Below, piece after piece: positions 42,249 to 50,906 of a stretch of DNA of 64,000 bases. The stretch comes from Hyphomicrobiales bacterium. Its GTDB lineage: Bacteria; Pseudomonadota; Alphaproteobacteria; Rhizobiales; Rhizobiaceae. The first letter of the stretch is position 1; every line of letters begins with the position of its first letter. The position numbers and the translations under genes are program-made. The stretch is taken from contig UCIV01000037.1 in NCBI GenBank assembly GCA_900472575.1, positions 56,099-120,098 on the forward strand, written 5' to 3'. The notes below the pieces were generated by a model. It did not search any database. It saw nothing but the letters and a program-made list of their open reading frames with translations, and was not told the DNA's origin.

Positions 42249-42761
42249 ATGGCCACAACGCGCAACGCACGGGAAGACGATGTGGATGTCTTGGCCGAGA
42301 TCGGTTTCCGTGCCTGGGAAAAGGCGATGGAGGCGATAGGCGAGATGGCCGACATGCGCGGCAGTGCGCGCGATGCTTTCATCAACTTCACCCGCTCGTC
42401 ATGGCTGACGATTACCGTGGTCGAGAATTTGGGCTCCGTTGCCGGCTGGGCGGCGCGTGAACATCTCGATGAACTGATTTCCGATTTCTGGATCGATCCG
42501 CAATTTCAGGGGCAGGGCCTCGGCAAGGAATTGCTGGAAGAGGTCGAGGCGGAGATCGTCCGTCAGGGGTTCGAGAAGGCACGAATTGAAACCCATGCGC
42601 AGAACAATGAGGCGATCGGTTTTTTCGAAAAACATGGATATGCCATTCATTGGCTGTCTGTTGCCTATTCCCCCAAGATCGACAGGGATGTTCAATCCGT
42701 CGGCCTATCGAAACTGTTGGTCGAGGCGCCGCCGAGCATCAGCTACGGTCAGGAATTCTAG
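42249..42761 (+). CDS. GNAT-family N-acetyltransferase
   Basis: The product is 170 residues with the acetyl-CoA loop DPQFQGQGLGKELL and the C-terminal segment THAQNNEAIGFFEKHGYAIHW typical of the family. GGGGAAAGC before the ATG is a good ribosome-binding site. The substrate is unknown. It stands between the gcd promoter side and gatB; its stop overlaps the convergent DUF1294 stop by 4 bases. Confidence 0.85.
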   Translation: MATTRNAREDDVDVLAEIGFRAWEKAMEAIGEMADMRGSARDAFINFTRSSWLTITVVENLGSVAGWAAREHLDELISDFWIDPQFQGQGLGKELLEEVEAEIVRQGFEKARIETHAQNNEAIGFFEKHGYAIHWLSVAYSPKIDRDVQSVGLSKLLVEAPPSISYGQEF

Positions 42762-43078
42762 CTTACACCCAGCGTTTGCAGCAGCGCGATCGCCTTGTCC
42801 GGTGCCGCGATTGCAACCACCAGCCATCCGACCTGAAGAATGAAAAATAGCGGCAGCGCCACCGGGAAGGGCGGCTTGCGGGTCTTGTGATTGAAATACC
42901 TTTGCCCTGCCAGCGCGCCTGCGCCGCCACCGGCAAAAGCGAGGAGAAGCAGCGTCGATTCCGGGATCCGCCGTTCGCCGTTGCGCGCCGCCCGCTTGTC
43001 CCAGCCGTAGATGCCGAAGACCAGAATGTTATAGGCCGCTGCGAAGCCGCAGAGCATCAGGAGAGAGTTCAGGCTCAT
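42758..43078 (-). CDS. DUF1294 family membrane protein
   Basis: The product is 106 residues with two or three hydrophobic helices and the family signature FGIYGWDKRAARNGERRIPE, then LLLLAFAGGGAGALAGQRYF-NHKTRKPPF. It is a small inner-membrane protein of unknown function. It is divergent from gatB; a short inverted repeat ACATG-CAA-CATGT lies between them at about 43108-43120. Confidence 0.88.
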   Translation of the reverse strand: MSLNSLLMLCGFAAAYNILVFGIYGWDKRAARNGERRIPESTLLLLAFAGGGAGALAGQRYFNHKTRKPPFPVALPLFFILQVGWLVVAIAAPDKAIALLQTLGVS

Positions 43079-43213
43079 TGCTATCGAATCACCTGTCCAT
43101 CACGACATGCAACATGTGGCAGAATCGGCCCATTTTGCTGACTTCGCTTGCGCCACCAGAGCATTTGTTCTACCTCACAAATTCAAAGAATTCACGCATG
43201 AGACGAGCCCAAG

Positions 43214-44716
43214 ATGACCCTGATCGACGTCCGTACCCCTGATCCGAAACGCTTCATCCCCGGCGCCACCGGCGACTGGGAAGTGATCATCGGCATGGAG
43301 GTTCACGCTCAGGTCCTCTCCAATTCGAAGCTTTTTTCCGGCGCCTCGACCGAGTTCGGCAAGCCGGCCAATGGTAACGTGTCGCTCGTCGATGCCGCCA
43401 TGCCGGGCATGCTGCCGGTCATCAACGAGGAATGCGTCCGCCAAGCCGTTCGCACCGGTCTCGGCTTGAAGGCGCAGATCAACAAGCGTTCGATCTTCGA
43501 CCGCAAGAACTATTTCTACCCGGACCTGCCGCAGGGCTACCAGATCTCGCAGTTCAAGGACCCGATCGTCGGCGAAGGCCAGATCATCATCTCGCTCGGT
43601 CCCGACCGTCAGGGCCAGTTCGAGGATATCGAAATCGGCATCGAGCGTCTGCACCTGGAACAGGATGCCGGCAAGTCGATGCATGACCAGCATCCGACCA
43701 TGTCCTATGTCGACCTCAACCGTTCGGGCGTCGCCCTGATGGAAATCGTCTCCAAGCCGGACATGCGGTCTTCGGACGAAGCCAAGGCCTACATGACCAA
43801 GCTTCGCTCGATCGTGCGTTATCTCGGCACCTGCGACGGCAATATGGATGAAGGCTCGATGCGCGCCGACGTCAACGTCTCCGTGCGCCGCCCGGGCGCA
43901 GAATTCGGCACGCGCTGCGAGATCAAGAACGTCAACTCGATCCGCTTCATCGGCCAGGCGATCGAATACGAAGCGCGCCGCCAGATCGGCATTCTGGAAG
44001 ATGGCGGCTCCATCGACCAGGAAACCCGCCTCTTCGATCCGGGCAAGGGCGAAACCCGTTCTATGCGCTCCAAGGAAGATGCGCATGACTATCGTTATTT
44101 CCCCGATCCGGACCTTCTGCCGCTCGAATTCGACGATGCCTTCGTCGACGCGTTGCGCGCCGATCTGACCGAACTGCCGGACGACAAGAAAGCTCGTTTT
44201 GTTTCGGAACTCGGCCTGTCGATCTATGACGCCTCGGTTCTCGTTTCGGAAAAGGCGATCGCCGATTATTTCGAAGCCGTTGCCGAAGGCCGTGATGGCA
44301 AGACTGCTGCAAACTGGGTCATCAACGACCTGTTGGGCGCCTTGAACAAACTCGGCAAAGACATTGAAGAGACTCCGGTTTCACCTGCCCAGCTCGGCGG
44401 CATCATCGACCTCATCAAGGCCGAAACCATTTCCGGCAAGATCGCCAAGGACCTCTTCGAGATCGTCTTGAACGAAGGCGGCGATCCGGCCGAAATCGTC
44501 GAATCCCGCGGCATGAAGCAGGTCACGGATACCGGCGCCATCGAAAAAGCCGTCGACGAAATCATCGCCGCAAATCCGGATCAGGTCGAGAAGGTCAAGG
44601 CCAAGCCGACGCTCGCCGGCTGGTTCGTCGGCCAGGTGATGAAGTCGACCGGTGGCAAGGCCAACCCGCAAGCCGTCCAGGTGCTGGTCAAGGCCAAGCT
44701 CGGCATCGAGGAATAG
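43214..44716 (+). CDS. gatB: Aspartyl/glutamyl-tRNA amidotransferase subunit B
   Basis: GatB (500 residues) is the kinase subunit of GatCAB that activates the Glu or Asp on the misacylated tRNA. Family signatures are WEVIIGMEVHAQVLSNSKLF, the YPDLPQGYQISQ motif and ISLG..., and the C-terminal YqeY-like tail (NPQAVQVLVKAKL). A GNAT gene follows after 3 bases. Confidence 0.96.
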   Translation: MTLIDVRTPDPKRFIPGATGDWEVIIGMEVHAQVLSNSKLFSGASTEFGKPANGNVSLVDAAMPGMLPVINEECVRQAVRTGLGLKAQINKRSIFDRKNYFYPDLPQGYQISQFKDPIVGEGQIIISLGPDRQGQFEDIEIGIERLHLEQDAGKSMHDQHPTMSYVDLNRSGVALMEIVSKPDMRSSDEAKAYMTKLRSIVRYLGTCDGNMDEGSMRADVNVSVRRPGAEFGTRCEIKNVNSIRFIGQAIEYEARRQIGILEDGGSIDQETRLFDPGKGETRSMRSKEDAHDYRYFPDPDLLPLEFDDAFVDALRADLTELPDDKKARFVSELGLSIYDASVLVSEKAIADYFEAVAEGRDGKTAANWVINDLLGALNKLGKDIEETPVSPAQLGGIIDLIKAETISGKIAKDLFEIVLNEGGDPAEIVESRGMKQVTDTGAIEKAVDEIIAANPDQVEKVKAKPTLAGWFVGQVMKSTGGKANPQAVQVLVKAKLGIEE

Positions 44717-44719
44717 GTC

Positions 44720-45223
44720 TTGTTCTTCGTACGCACCGCCGGCGACGAGGACGTGGAGAAGATCCGCGTCCTTTTAGGCGAAACGTTTCATGATGCTTAT
44801 GATCCGTTCTATGGAGCGGATCAGGTTTCGCAGATGGTGAGCGGTTGGCATTCGACGAACGCGATCCGCTCGCGCATCGGCAAGCGTGACGGCGAGTTTC
44901 TCGTGGCCGATGATGGCCGCAAGCTCGGCGGCATCGCTTATGCGGCCATCTATCCCAAGATGGCCAGGACCGTGATGCTGCACCAACTCTACGTTCGCCC
45001 TTCCTGCCAGAACGAGGGTATCGGCCGCGATCTGTTTGCCGAGATGGAAACCTGCTTCCCGGACGCGGAAATCATGCGCGTCGAGGTTGCCCTTCCGAAT
45101 GTCCGCGCCATGTCTTTTTACGAGCGCCTTGGTTTCTCCGAGGTCGACCGGATGGAAGAATGGGGCGCACCGAATTCGGGCCTGCCCGCCATCATCATGG
45201 AAAAACGTCTGCAGCAGCATTGA
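44720..45223 (+). CDS. GNAT-family N-acetyltransferase
   Basis: The product is 167 residues from a TTG at 44720, 3 bases after the gatB stop. The acetyl-CoA loop is VRPSCQNEGIGRDLF and the last strand region is NVRAMSFYERLGFSEVD. The TTG start is chosen because the first strand FFVRTAGDEDVEKIR begins directly after it and no ATG is near. The gene is probably cotranscribed with gatB. Confidence 0.8.
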   Translation: MFFVRTAGDEDVEKIRVLLGETFHDAYDPFYGADQVSQMVSGWHSTNAIRSRIGKRDGEFLVADDGRKLGGIAYAAIYPKMARTVMLHQLYVRPSCQNEGIGRDLFAEMETCFPDAEIMRVEVALPNVRAMSFYERLGFSEVDRMEEWGAPNSGLPAIIMEKRLQQH

Positions 45224-45246
45224 ATGCGGGCGAGGGGGAAAGAGCT

Positions 45247-45708
45247 ATGACCGACTTGATCATCCGACGCGCACATGAGGAGGATCTGAGCGCGATCGTT
45301 GCCATGTTTGCTGATGATCAAAAGGGCGGCCACGGCGACACGACCGATCCCGAAGCGTATGAGGATTATCTTCGCGCTTTCCACATGATCGATGCGTCCG
45401 CCAATGAGCAGCTGTTCGTGGCTGAGTTGGATGGCGAGGTCGTCGGCACGTTTCAGTTACTCTACACCCGCACGCTTACCTCGCGAGGATCCCTGGCGAT
45501 GATCATCGAGGCGGTGCAGACGCGCTCGGATATGCGCAGCCGCGGTATTGGGGGTCGGATGATCGATTATGCTGTGCAAGAGGCAAGGCGCCACGATTGC
45601 CAGCTGGCGCAATTGACCTCCAATGCAGTTCGCACCGATGCCCATCGTTTCTACGAGCGGCAGGGCTTTGCCAGGAGCCATGCCGGTTTCAAGATGAAGC
45701 TCAAGTAG
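45247..45708 (+). CDS. GNAT-family N-acetyltransferase
   Basis: The product is 153 residues. The loop MRSRGIGGRMIDYAV with the QTRSD lead and the TSNAVRTDAHRFYERQGF segment identify the family; this type resembles the aminoglycoside or PhnO-like single-domain GNATs, but the substrate is unknown. AGGGGGAAAG before the ATG is a strong ribosome-binding site. It follows the previous GNAT by 23 bases. Confidence 0.85.
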   Translation: MTDLIIRRAHEEDLSAIVAMFADDQKGGHGDTTDPEAYEDYLRAFHMIDASANEQLFVAELDGEVVGTFQLLYTRTLTSRGSLAMIIEAVQTRSDMRSRGIGGRMIDYAVQEARRHDCQLAQLTSNAVRTDAHRFYERQGFARSHAGFKMKLK

Positions 45709-45821
45709 TCTTGAAGCCTAGAATCGCTGGACAGGACCGGCGGCAGGCGTCATAAGCAGGATAGCCATTTTTCGGCGTCCACAAGTCCAATTCGACGATT
45801 GTCAAAGCGACGGAATACCCC

Positions 45822-46220
45822 ATGAAAGAACTTCTGCTGCAGATATTCACCTGGTGGAACGGTCAGACGATGGGGACGCGTTTCTTCACCTGGCGGCACG
45901 GCAAGAAGGTCGGCGAAGACGAAATGGGCAACGTCTATTACGAAGGTCCGATGACTTCCTGGGGCAAGCCCAAGCGCTGGGTCATCTACAAGGGCTACGC
46001 GGACGCTTCCGCCATCGCTCCCGGCTGGCACGGCTGGATGCATTATCGCACCGATGTCCCGCCGTCGCTGGAGACCTACGCCGCCCGCGAATGGCAGAAG
46101 CCGCACAAGCCGAACATGACCGGCACGCCGCTCGCCTATCACCCCAAGGGCTCCCTGGCTTCCACAGGCGAACGCCCCCGCGTCACCGGCGACTACGATG
46201 CCTGGACGCCCGGCAACTGA
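45822..46220 (+). CDS. NADH:ubiquinone oxidoreductase subunit NDUFA12-like
   Basis: The product is 132 residues. MGTRFFTWRHGKKVGEDEMGNVYYE, then the segments KRWVIYKGYADASAI and PGWHGWMHYRTD-PP are the NDUFA12/B17.2 signature shared by mitochondria and alphaproteobacteria, where it is a small accessory subunit on the matrix/cytoplasmic arm of complex I. It lies away from the nuo operon, as is usual in this group. Confidence 0.92.
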   Translation: MKELLLQIFTWWNGQTMGTRFFTWRHGKKVGEDEMGNVYYEGPMTSWGKPKRWVIYKGYADASAIAPGWHGWMHYRTDVPPSLETYAAREWQKPHKPNMTGTPLAYHPKGSLASTGERPRVTGDYDAWTPGN

Positions 46221-46305
46221 GACTGCTGGAGATCGGCTGAGACCTTGACGGTCATTTGGCCATAATCGCAATCTAGTCATCGACCGTTAACGCGGGCGAG
46301 ACGGG

Positions 46306-46743
46306 ATGAAAATGACACGGACTATGCCTTTTCCACGCAAACTCATTCTCGGTGCGCTGATCGCGGTGGCACCGCTGCTTGCCACGGAACAGGCCGTTGC
46401 TGCCCAGATTTCCAATCCGGTTGCCGTCTTTGCCGGCATCGACAAGATCACCGGCCGCATCACCACCTTCGACGTCTATGTCAACGAGACGGTGCAATAC
46501 GGCGCGCTGCAGGTGACACCAAAGGTCTGCTATTCCCGCGACGACACCGAGGCACAGAAGATCGACGGCTTTATCGAAGTCGACGAGATCACCCTCGACC
46601 GCAAGATCCGCCGTATCTTCTCCGGCTGGATGTTTGCCGACAGCCCTGGCCTTAACGCCGTCGAGCACCCGATCTATGACGTCTGGCTGACTGGCTGCAA
46701 GCCGCAGTCCGATATTCCTGCGCCGGCAAAAGCCACCAATTGA
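46306..46743 (+). CDS. DUF2155 family exported protein
   Basis: The product is 145 residues with a signal peptide (LILGALIAVAPLLATEQAVAA) and the DUF2155 core: ITTFDVYVNETVQYGALQVT, then CYSRDDTE, FSGWMFADSPGLNAVEHPIYDVWL. The family is a periplasmic or outer-face protein of alphaproteobacteria with no known role. It commonly lies beside the NDUFA12 gene and aat, as here. Confidence 0.88.
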   Translation: MKMTRTMPFPRKLILGALIAVAPLLATEQAVAAQISNPVAVFAGIDKITGRITTFDVYVNETVQYGALQVTPKVCYSRDDTEAQKIDGFIEVDEITLDRKIRRIFSGWMFADSPGLNAVEHPIYDVWLTGCKPQSDIPAPAKATN

Positions 46744-46760
46744 TCGATTAGAACTTTCCC

Positions 46761-47378
46761 TCAGAAGGGCAGGTGCGGCCGGTCGACGGCGTCGCGCAAC
46801 AGAACCAGATATTCGTCCTTGGGGATATCGATCGCGCCGAATGTCTTCAGGTGGTCGGTGGTAAACTGCGTGTCGAGCAATCTGAAGCCGTTCCGGTTCA
46901 ACCTTTCGACCAGATGTACGAGGCAGATCTTCGAGGCATCCGTTTTCCTCGAAAACATGCTTTCGCCGAAGAAGGCGGCCCCCAGAGACACGCCATAGAG
47001 CCCGCCGACCAGAGCGCCCTCCTGCCAGGCTTCGACGCTGTGTGCGTGGCCCATGCGGTGAAGCTCGCCATAGAGTTGGCGGATGGTCGCATTGATCCAG
47101 GTGCTCGGGCGGTCGGCGGCTGATTCCGCACACATGCCGATCACCTCGTCGAAGGCCGTGTCGAAACGAATTTCGAATGGCTGCTTGCGGATGGTTTTAG
47201 CGAGGCTTTTCGAGATGTGGAAATCGTAGAGCGGGATGATGCCACGCATTTCGGGCTCGACCCAGAAGATCTCCGGGTCATCGGCGGACTCCGCCATCGG
47301 GAAAAGGCCTATGGAATACGCTCGCAACAGAACGTCCGGTGTAATTGCCGGGTAATATCTGCCGCGCCGCCCTGCCAT
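46761..47378 (-). CDS. aat: Leucyl/phenylalanyl-tRNA-protein transferase
   Basis: Aat adds Leu or Phe to proteins with N-terminal Lys or Arg, marking them for ClpAP (N-end rule). The product is 205 residues: PDVLLRAYSIGLFPMAES near the start, WVEPEMRGIIPL, AHSVEAWQEGALVGGLYGV and the end LLDTQFTTDHLKTFGAIDI are family landmarks. It lies 53 bases after accC in the same direction. Confidence 0.93.
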   Translation of the reverse strand: MAGRRGRYYPAITPDVLLRAYSIGLFPMAESADDPEIFWVEPEMRGIIPLYDFHISKSLAKTIRKQPFEIRFDTAFDEVIGMCAESAADRPSTWINATIRQLYGELHRMGHAHSVEAWQEGALVGGLYGVSLGAAFFGESMFSRKTDASKICLVHLVERLNRNGFRLLDTQFTTDHLKTFGAIDIPKDEYLVLLRDAVDRPHLPF

Positions 47379-47431
47379 TTCGCTCCCTAAAGAATGTGCC
47401 CGGAACTTTCTGCTCCGGGCACATCATATAC

Positions 47432-48778
47432 CTAGTGTTGGTCGCCGCCAGCCAGATAGTTTTCCAGCCAGTGAATGTCGTAGTTACCCTTCTGGATATC
47501 CGGGTTGTCGACCAGATCCCGGAAGAGGGGCAGCGTCGTCTTGATACCGTCGACGACAAACTCGTCGAGCACGCGGCGCAGACGCCTCATGCATTCCTCA
47601 CGGGTACGGCCATGCACGATTAGCTTGCCGATCAGGCTGTCGTAGTAAGGCGGGATCTTGTAGCCGGCATATGCGCCTGAATCGACGCGAACACCGAGAC
47701 CGCCAGGTACATGGAAATGCGTGATCGTGCCGGGCGACGGCACGAAGGTGCGCGCATCCTCGGCATTGATACGGCATTCAATCGCGTGGCCCTGGAACTG
47801 GATTTCTTCCTGGGAAACGGAAAGTCCCTCGCCGGAAGCGACCCTGATCTGCTCGTGAACGAGATCGATATTGGTGATCGCTTCGGTGATCGGATGTTCC
47901 ACCTGCAGGCGGGTGTTCATTTCAATGAAATAGAACTCGCCGTTTTCGTAGAGGAATTCGATCGTACCGGCACCGCGATACTTCATTTTCTTCATTGCGT
48001 CGGCGCAGATCTGGCCGATGTTCATCCGCTGCTCGACCGTCAGGGCAGGGGAATTGGCTTCTTCCCAGACCTTCTGGTGACGACGCTGCAGTGAGCAGTC
48101 GCGCTCACCGAGATGGATCGCATTGCCTTCGCCGTCACCGACCACCTGGATTTCGATGTGCCGCGGCTTGCCGAGGTACTTTTCCATGTAGACTGCGCCA
48201 TTGCCGAAAGCATTGAGCGCTTCGGTGCGGGCGGTGTCGAACGCTTCCTGCAAGTCGGCTTCGGTCTTGGCGACCTTCATGCCGCGTCCGCCGCCACCGG
48301 CGGTCGCCTTGATCAGGACCGGGAAGCCGATCTCCCTGGCGATGTCCATGACGTTTTCAGGCGTGACTTCGCCTTCGGAGCCCGGAACGACCGGGATGCC
48401 GAGTTCTACGGCCGTCTGCTTGGCGGTGATCTTGTCACCCATCAGGCGGATATGTTCGGCGGTCGGGCCGATGAAGGTAATGCCATGCGCTTCGAGGATT
48501 TCCGCGAACTTGGCATTCTCCGACAGGAAGCCGTAGCCCGGATGCACGGCGTCAGCGCCGGTGATCTCGCAGGCTGCAACGATCTGGTGGATGTTGAGAT
48601 AGCTCTCGCGCGACGGCGGAGGGCCGATGCACACGCTCTCGTCGGCGAGGCGGACATGCATGGCGTCCGCATCGGCCGTGGAATGCACGGCGACGGTTGC
48701 GATGCCGAGTTCCTTGGCGGCTCTCAGGACACGCAGCGCGATCTCACCGCGATTGGCTATGAGGATCTTGGAAATCAT
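47432..48778 (-). CDS. accC: Biotin carboxylase subunit of acetyl-CoA carboxylase
   Basis: AccC carboxylates biotin on AccB with bicarbonate and ATP in fatty-acid synthesis. The product is 448 residues with the ATP-grasp domain: ILIANRGEIALRVLRAAKEL, the glycine-rich loop ATAGGGGRGMKVA, the FIEMNTRLQVEHPITE catalytic region. It follows accB by 10 bases in one operon with aroQ. Confidence 0.97.
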   Translation of the reverse strand: MISKILIANRGEIALRVLRAAKELGIATVAVHSTADADAMHVRLADESVCIGPPPSRESYLNIHQIVAACEITGADAVHPGYGFLSENAKFAEILEAHGITFIGPTAEHIRLMGDKITAKQTAVELGIPVVPGSEGEVTPENVMDIAREIGFPVLIKATAGGGGRGMKVAKTEADLQEAFDTARTEALNAFGNGAVYMEKYLGKPRHIEIQVVGDGEGNAIHLGERDCSLQRRHQKVWEEANSPALTVEQRMNIGQICADAMKKMKYRGAGTIEFLYENGEFYFIEMNTRLQVEHPITEAITNIDLVHEQIRVASGEGLSVSQEEIQFQGHAIECRINAEDARTFVPSPGTITHFHVPGGLGVRVDSGAYAGYKIPPYYDSLIGKLIVHGRTREECMRRLRRVLDEFVVDGIKTTLPLFRDLVDNPDIQKGNYDIHWLENYLAGGDQH

Positions 48779-48788
48779 GAAAAGCGCC

Positions 48789-49256
48789 TTACTCGACGAT
48801 GACGAGCGGCTGACCGTATTCCACGGGCTGCGCGTCGTTGACCAGAATTTCAGTGACCTTGCCGGAGCGCGGCGCGGGGATCTGGTTCATGGTCTTCATC
48901 GCTTCGATGATGAGCAGCGTCTGGCCTTCCTTGACGGTCGCGCCGACTTCGATGAATGCCTTTGCGCCTGGAGCAGGCGACAGGTAAGCCGTGCCGACCA
49001 TCGGTGCGGTAACCGCGTTCTTGTTGTCGGCAGCTGCGACAGGTGCTGCTACCGGAGCGGCGGCAACGGGTGCTGCGGCTGCAATCGGGGCGGCTGCCGC
49101 GATCGGCGCCTGTACGTACTGCGTTGCCGAAGCGCGCGAAACGCGGATGCGCAGATCGTCCTGCTCGACTTCGATCTCGGTGAGATCGGTATCGTTGAGG
49201 ATGTCAGCGAGGTCGCGGATCAGTCCCTTGTCGATCCCGTTCTTCTTCTCAGACAT
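48789..49256 (-). CDS. accB: Biotin carboxyl carrier protein of acetyl-CoA carboxylase
   Basis: AccB carries the biotin between AccC and the transcarboxylase. The product is 155 residues: a short N-terminal domain (DKGLIRDLADILNDTDLTEIEVE), a long Ala/Pro-rich linker with repeated AAAPIAA/APVAA units, and the biotinyl domain with the lysine in IIEAMKTMNQIPA (EAMKTMN in place of the common EAMKMMN, frequent in this group). accC follows after 10 bases. Confidence 0.96.
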   Translation of the reverse strand: MSEKKNGIDKGLIRDLADILNDTDLTEIEVEQDDLRIRVSRASATQYVQAPIAAAAPIAAAAPVAAAPVAAPVAAADNKNAVTAPMVGTAYLSPAPGAKAFIEVGATVKEGQTLLIIEAMKTMNQIPAPRSGKVTEILVNDAQPVEYGQPLVIVE

Positions 49257-49285
49257 GGCAAACCCTATTGTTCTGTTTTATCTTG

Positions 49286-49723
49286 TCAGGCGATTGTGTA
49301 TTTCAAGGCATGGAGCGCCAGAATGTAGCTCGCCGTGCCGAAGCCGCAGATGACGCCCTTGGCAGCCGGCGCGATCATCGAGTGATGGCGAAACTCTTCC
49401 CGTGCATGAACATTCGAGATGTGCAGCTCGATGACCGGTACCGACACCGCCTTGATCGCGTCGTGAAGCGCGATCGATGTGTGCGTATAGGCACCGGCAT
49501 TGATGGCGACGCCGACGGCCTTTTCGCCGGCTTCGTGAATCCAGTCGATCAGCGTTCCCTCATGGTTGCTCTGCCGAAAATCGACATCGAAACCAAGCTC
49601 TTTGCCCGCTGCAATGCATTGCTGCTTAACGTCATCCAGCGTTTGCCCGCCGTAGATGCCCGGCTCTCTTTTGCCAAGCATATTGAGGTTTGGGCCGTTG
49701 AGGACGAAAATCGTCTTGCTCAT
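49286..49723 (-). CDS. aroQ: 3-dehydroquinate dehydratase, type II
   Basis: AroQ dehydrates 3-dehydroquinate in the shikimate pathway. The product is 145 residues with the type II signature LNGPNLNMLGKREPGIYGG (the catalytic Tyr included), VDFRQSNHEGTLIDWIHEA and the substrate segment ELHISNVHAREEFRHHS. The start at 49723 (MSKTIFVLNGPN) fits the family; an in-frame ATG at 49741 would add six residues. It is the first gene of the aroQ-accB-accC unit. Confidence 0.95.
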   Translation of the reverse strand: MSKTIFVLNGPNLNMLGKREPGIYGGQTLDDVKQQCIAAGKELGFDVDFRQSNHEGTLIDWIHEAGEKAVGVAINAGAYTHTSIALHDAIKAVSVPVIELHISNVHAREEFRHHSMIAPAAKGVICGFGTASYILALHALKYTIA

Positions 49724-49864
49724 ACCGATCTTATGTTCCATCCGAATTCAGCGGCCACCTATAGACCGGTAGGCCGGCAAGGGAAAGCCCCTGCCGCGCC
49801 GAAACGCCGCTGGTCCACTAATCGATTCGCAATTCGTCAAAGATAGTCGGAAAGCAGGCCGGTC

Positions 49865-50623
49865 TCAGCAGCTTGCCTTGCCGCAAGAGCGGACATTGCC
49901 GACCTTTTCCTCGATCTGCTGCAGGCCGACGGCGCCGAACACCGCTTCATCGCCCACGACATAGGTCGGCGTGCCGGTGATTCCGATCGCGTTTGCCAGC
50001 TGATAGGCCTGCCGAACGATGTCGTCATTTGGCTTGTCGGTCATCGTCTTGCGGATCTTGGCCTCATCGACGCCGAGTTCGGTCGCAACGGAAATCGCCG
50101 TTGCTTCGGAGGCATGCTCCTGGCCGACGAGAAGTTCGCGGTGAAATTCCGGATACTTTTCAGGTGCGAGAATGCGCACCGCATCGGCCACCTTGTGCGC
50201 CGCCAAGGAATCCGGGCCAAGGATCGGAAATTCCTTCAGCACGAAACGGATATTCTTGTCCTTCGCAAGAATGTCGTCCATGTCGCTCATGGCCCGTTTG
50301 CAATAGCCGCAATTGTAATCGAAGAACTCGACCACCGTCACATCCCCCTTGGGGTTTCCAAGCACGATGTCATTGGGAGACGAGAAGATTTCGTCCTTGT
50401 TGGCGGCAACCGCCTTGGTCGACTGATCCGTCCGCTGCGCCTGCTGCTTCGCTTCTAAGGCGTTCTGGACCTCGATCATGACCTCGGGGTTCTGGATCAG
50501 ATATTCTCGGATGAACGCGCCCATTTCCTTCTTCTGGCTGTCGTCGAGCGCAATGGCCGGTACTGCAGCGAGAGAAGCGGCAATCGCCGCTCCTGCGGCG
50601 AAGGTTTTGAACAGGCGCGTCAT
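49865..50623 (-). CDS. DsbA-family thiol:disulfide oxidoreductase
   Basis: The product is 252 residues. A signal peptide (FAAGAAIAASLAAVPAIA) leads into a helical lead segment and then a thioredoxin fold with the CxxC pair in FFDYNCGYCKRAMSDM and a cis-Pro loop in ITGTPTYVVGDEAVF; this is the DsbA/DsbG-like (Com1) group with a charged N-terminal region, acting in the periplasm. The ATG at 50623 has AGAGGAA upstream; a longer frame to 50725 would hide the signal peptide. The C-terminal end carries a further Cys pair (SCGKASC). Confidence 0.88.
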   Translation of the reverse strand: MTRLFKTFAAGAAIAASLAAVPAIALDDSQKKEMGAFIREYLIQNPEVMIEVQNALEAKQQAQRTDQSTKAVAANKDEIFSSPNDIVLGNPKGDVTVVEFFDYNCGYCKRAMSDMDDILAKDKNIRFVLKEFPILGPDSLAAHKVADAVRILAPEKYPEFHRELLVGQEHASEATAISVATELGVDEAKIRKTMTDKPNDDIVRQAYQLANAIGITGTPTYVVGDEAVFGAVGLQQIEEKVGNVRSCGKASC

Positions 50624-50859
50624 GAAATTCCTCTCGAAGCTTTGCGCCACGAATCTCGTGACGCCGGCGTAATTGTGCCGCAAGGCTAAGCCAGCCGGCG
50701 CATCCGGGAAATAGGAAATGTGCATCGCGGCACGATCAAGGCTTCAAATCTCCGTAAGGCAACTGGACCACGGAGATTCCGATAGGCAACCACATACAGG
50801 AGCTTGCGGCTGTTTCCTAAACCGATTCCCCAAGGTTGAGACCGGAAAGCCAAAAACAA

Positions 50860-50888
50860 AAATGGCCGCATAAGCGGCCATTTTTTTA
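50860..50888. terminator. Terminator of rne (bidirectional)
   Basis: AAATGGCCGC and GCGGCCATTT form a 10-bp stem around ATAA. T or A runs flank both sides, so it can work for rne on the minus strand and for a rightward transcript. Confidence 0.85.
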
Positions 50889-50906
50889 CATCAAGTCAGT
50901 TGCGGA

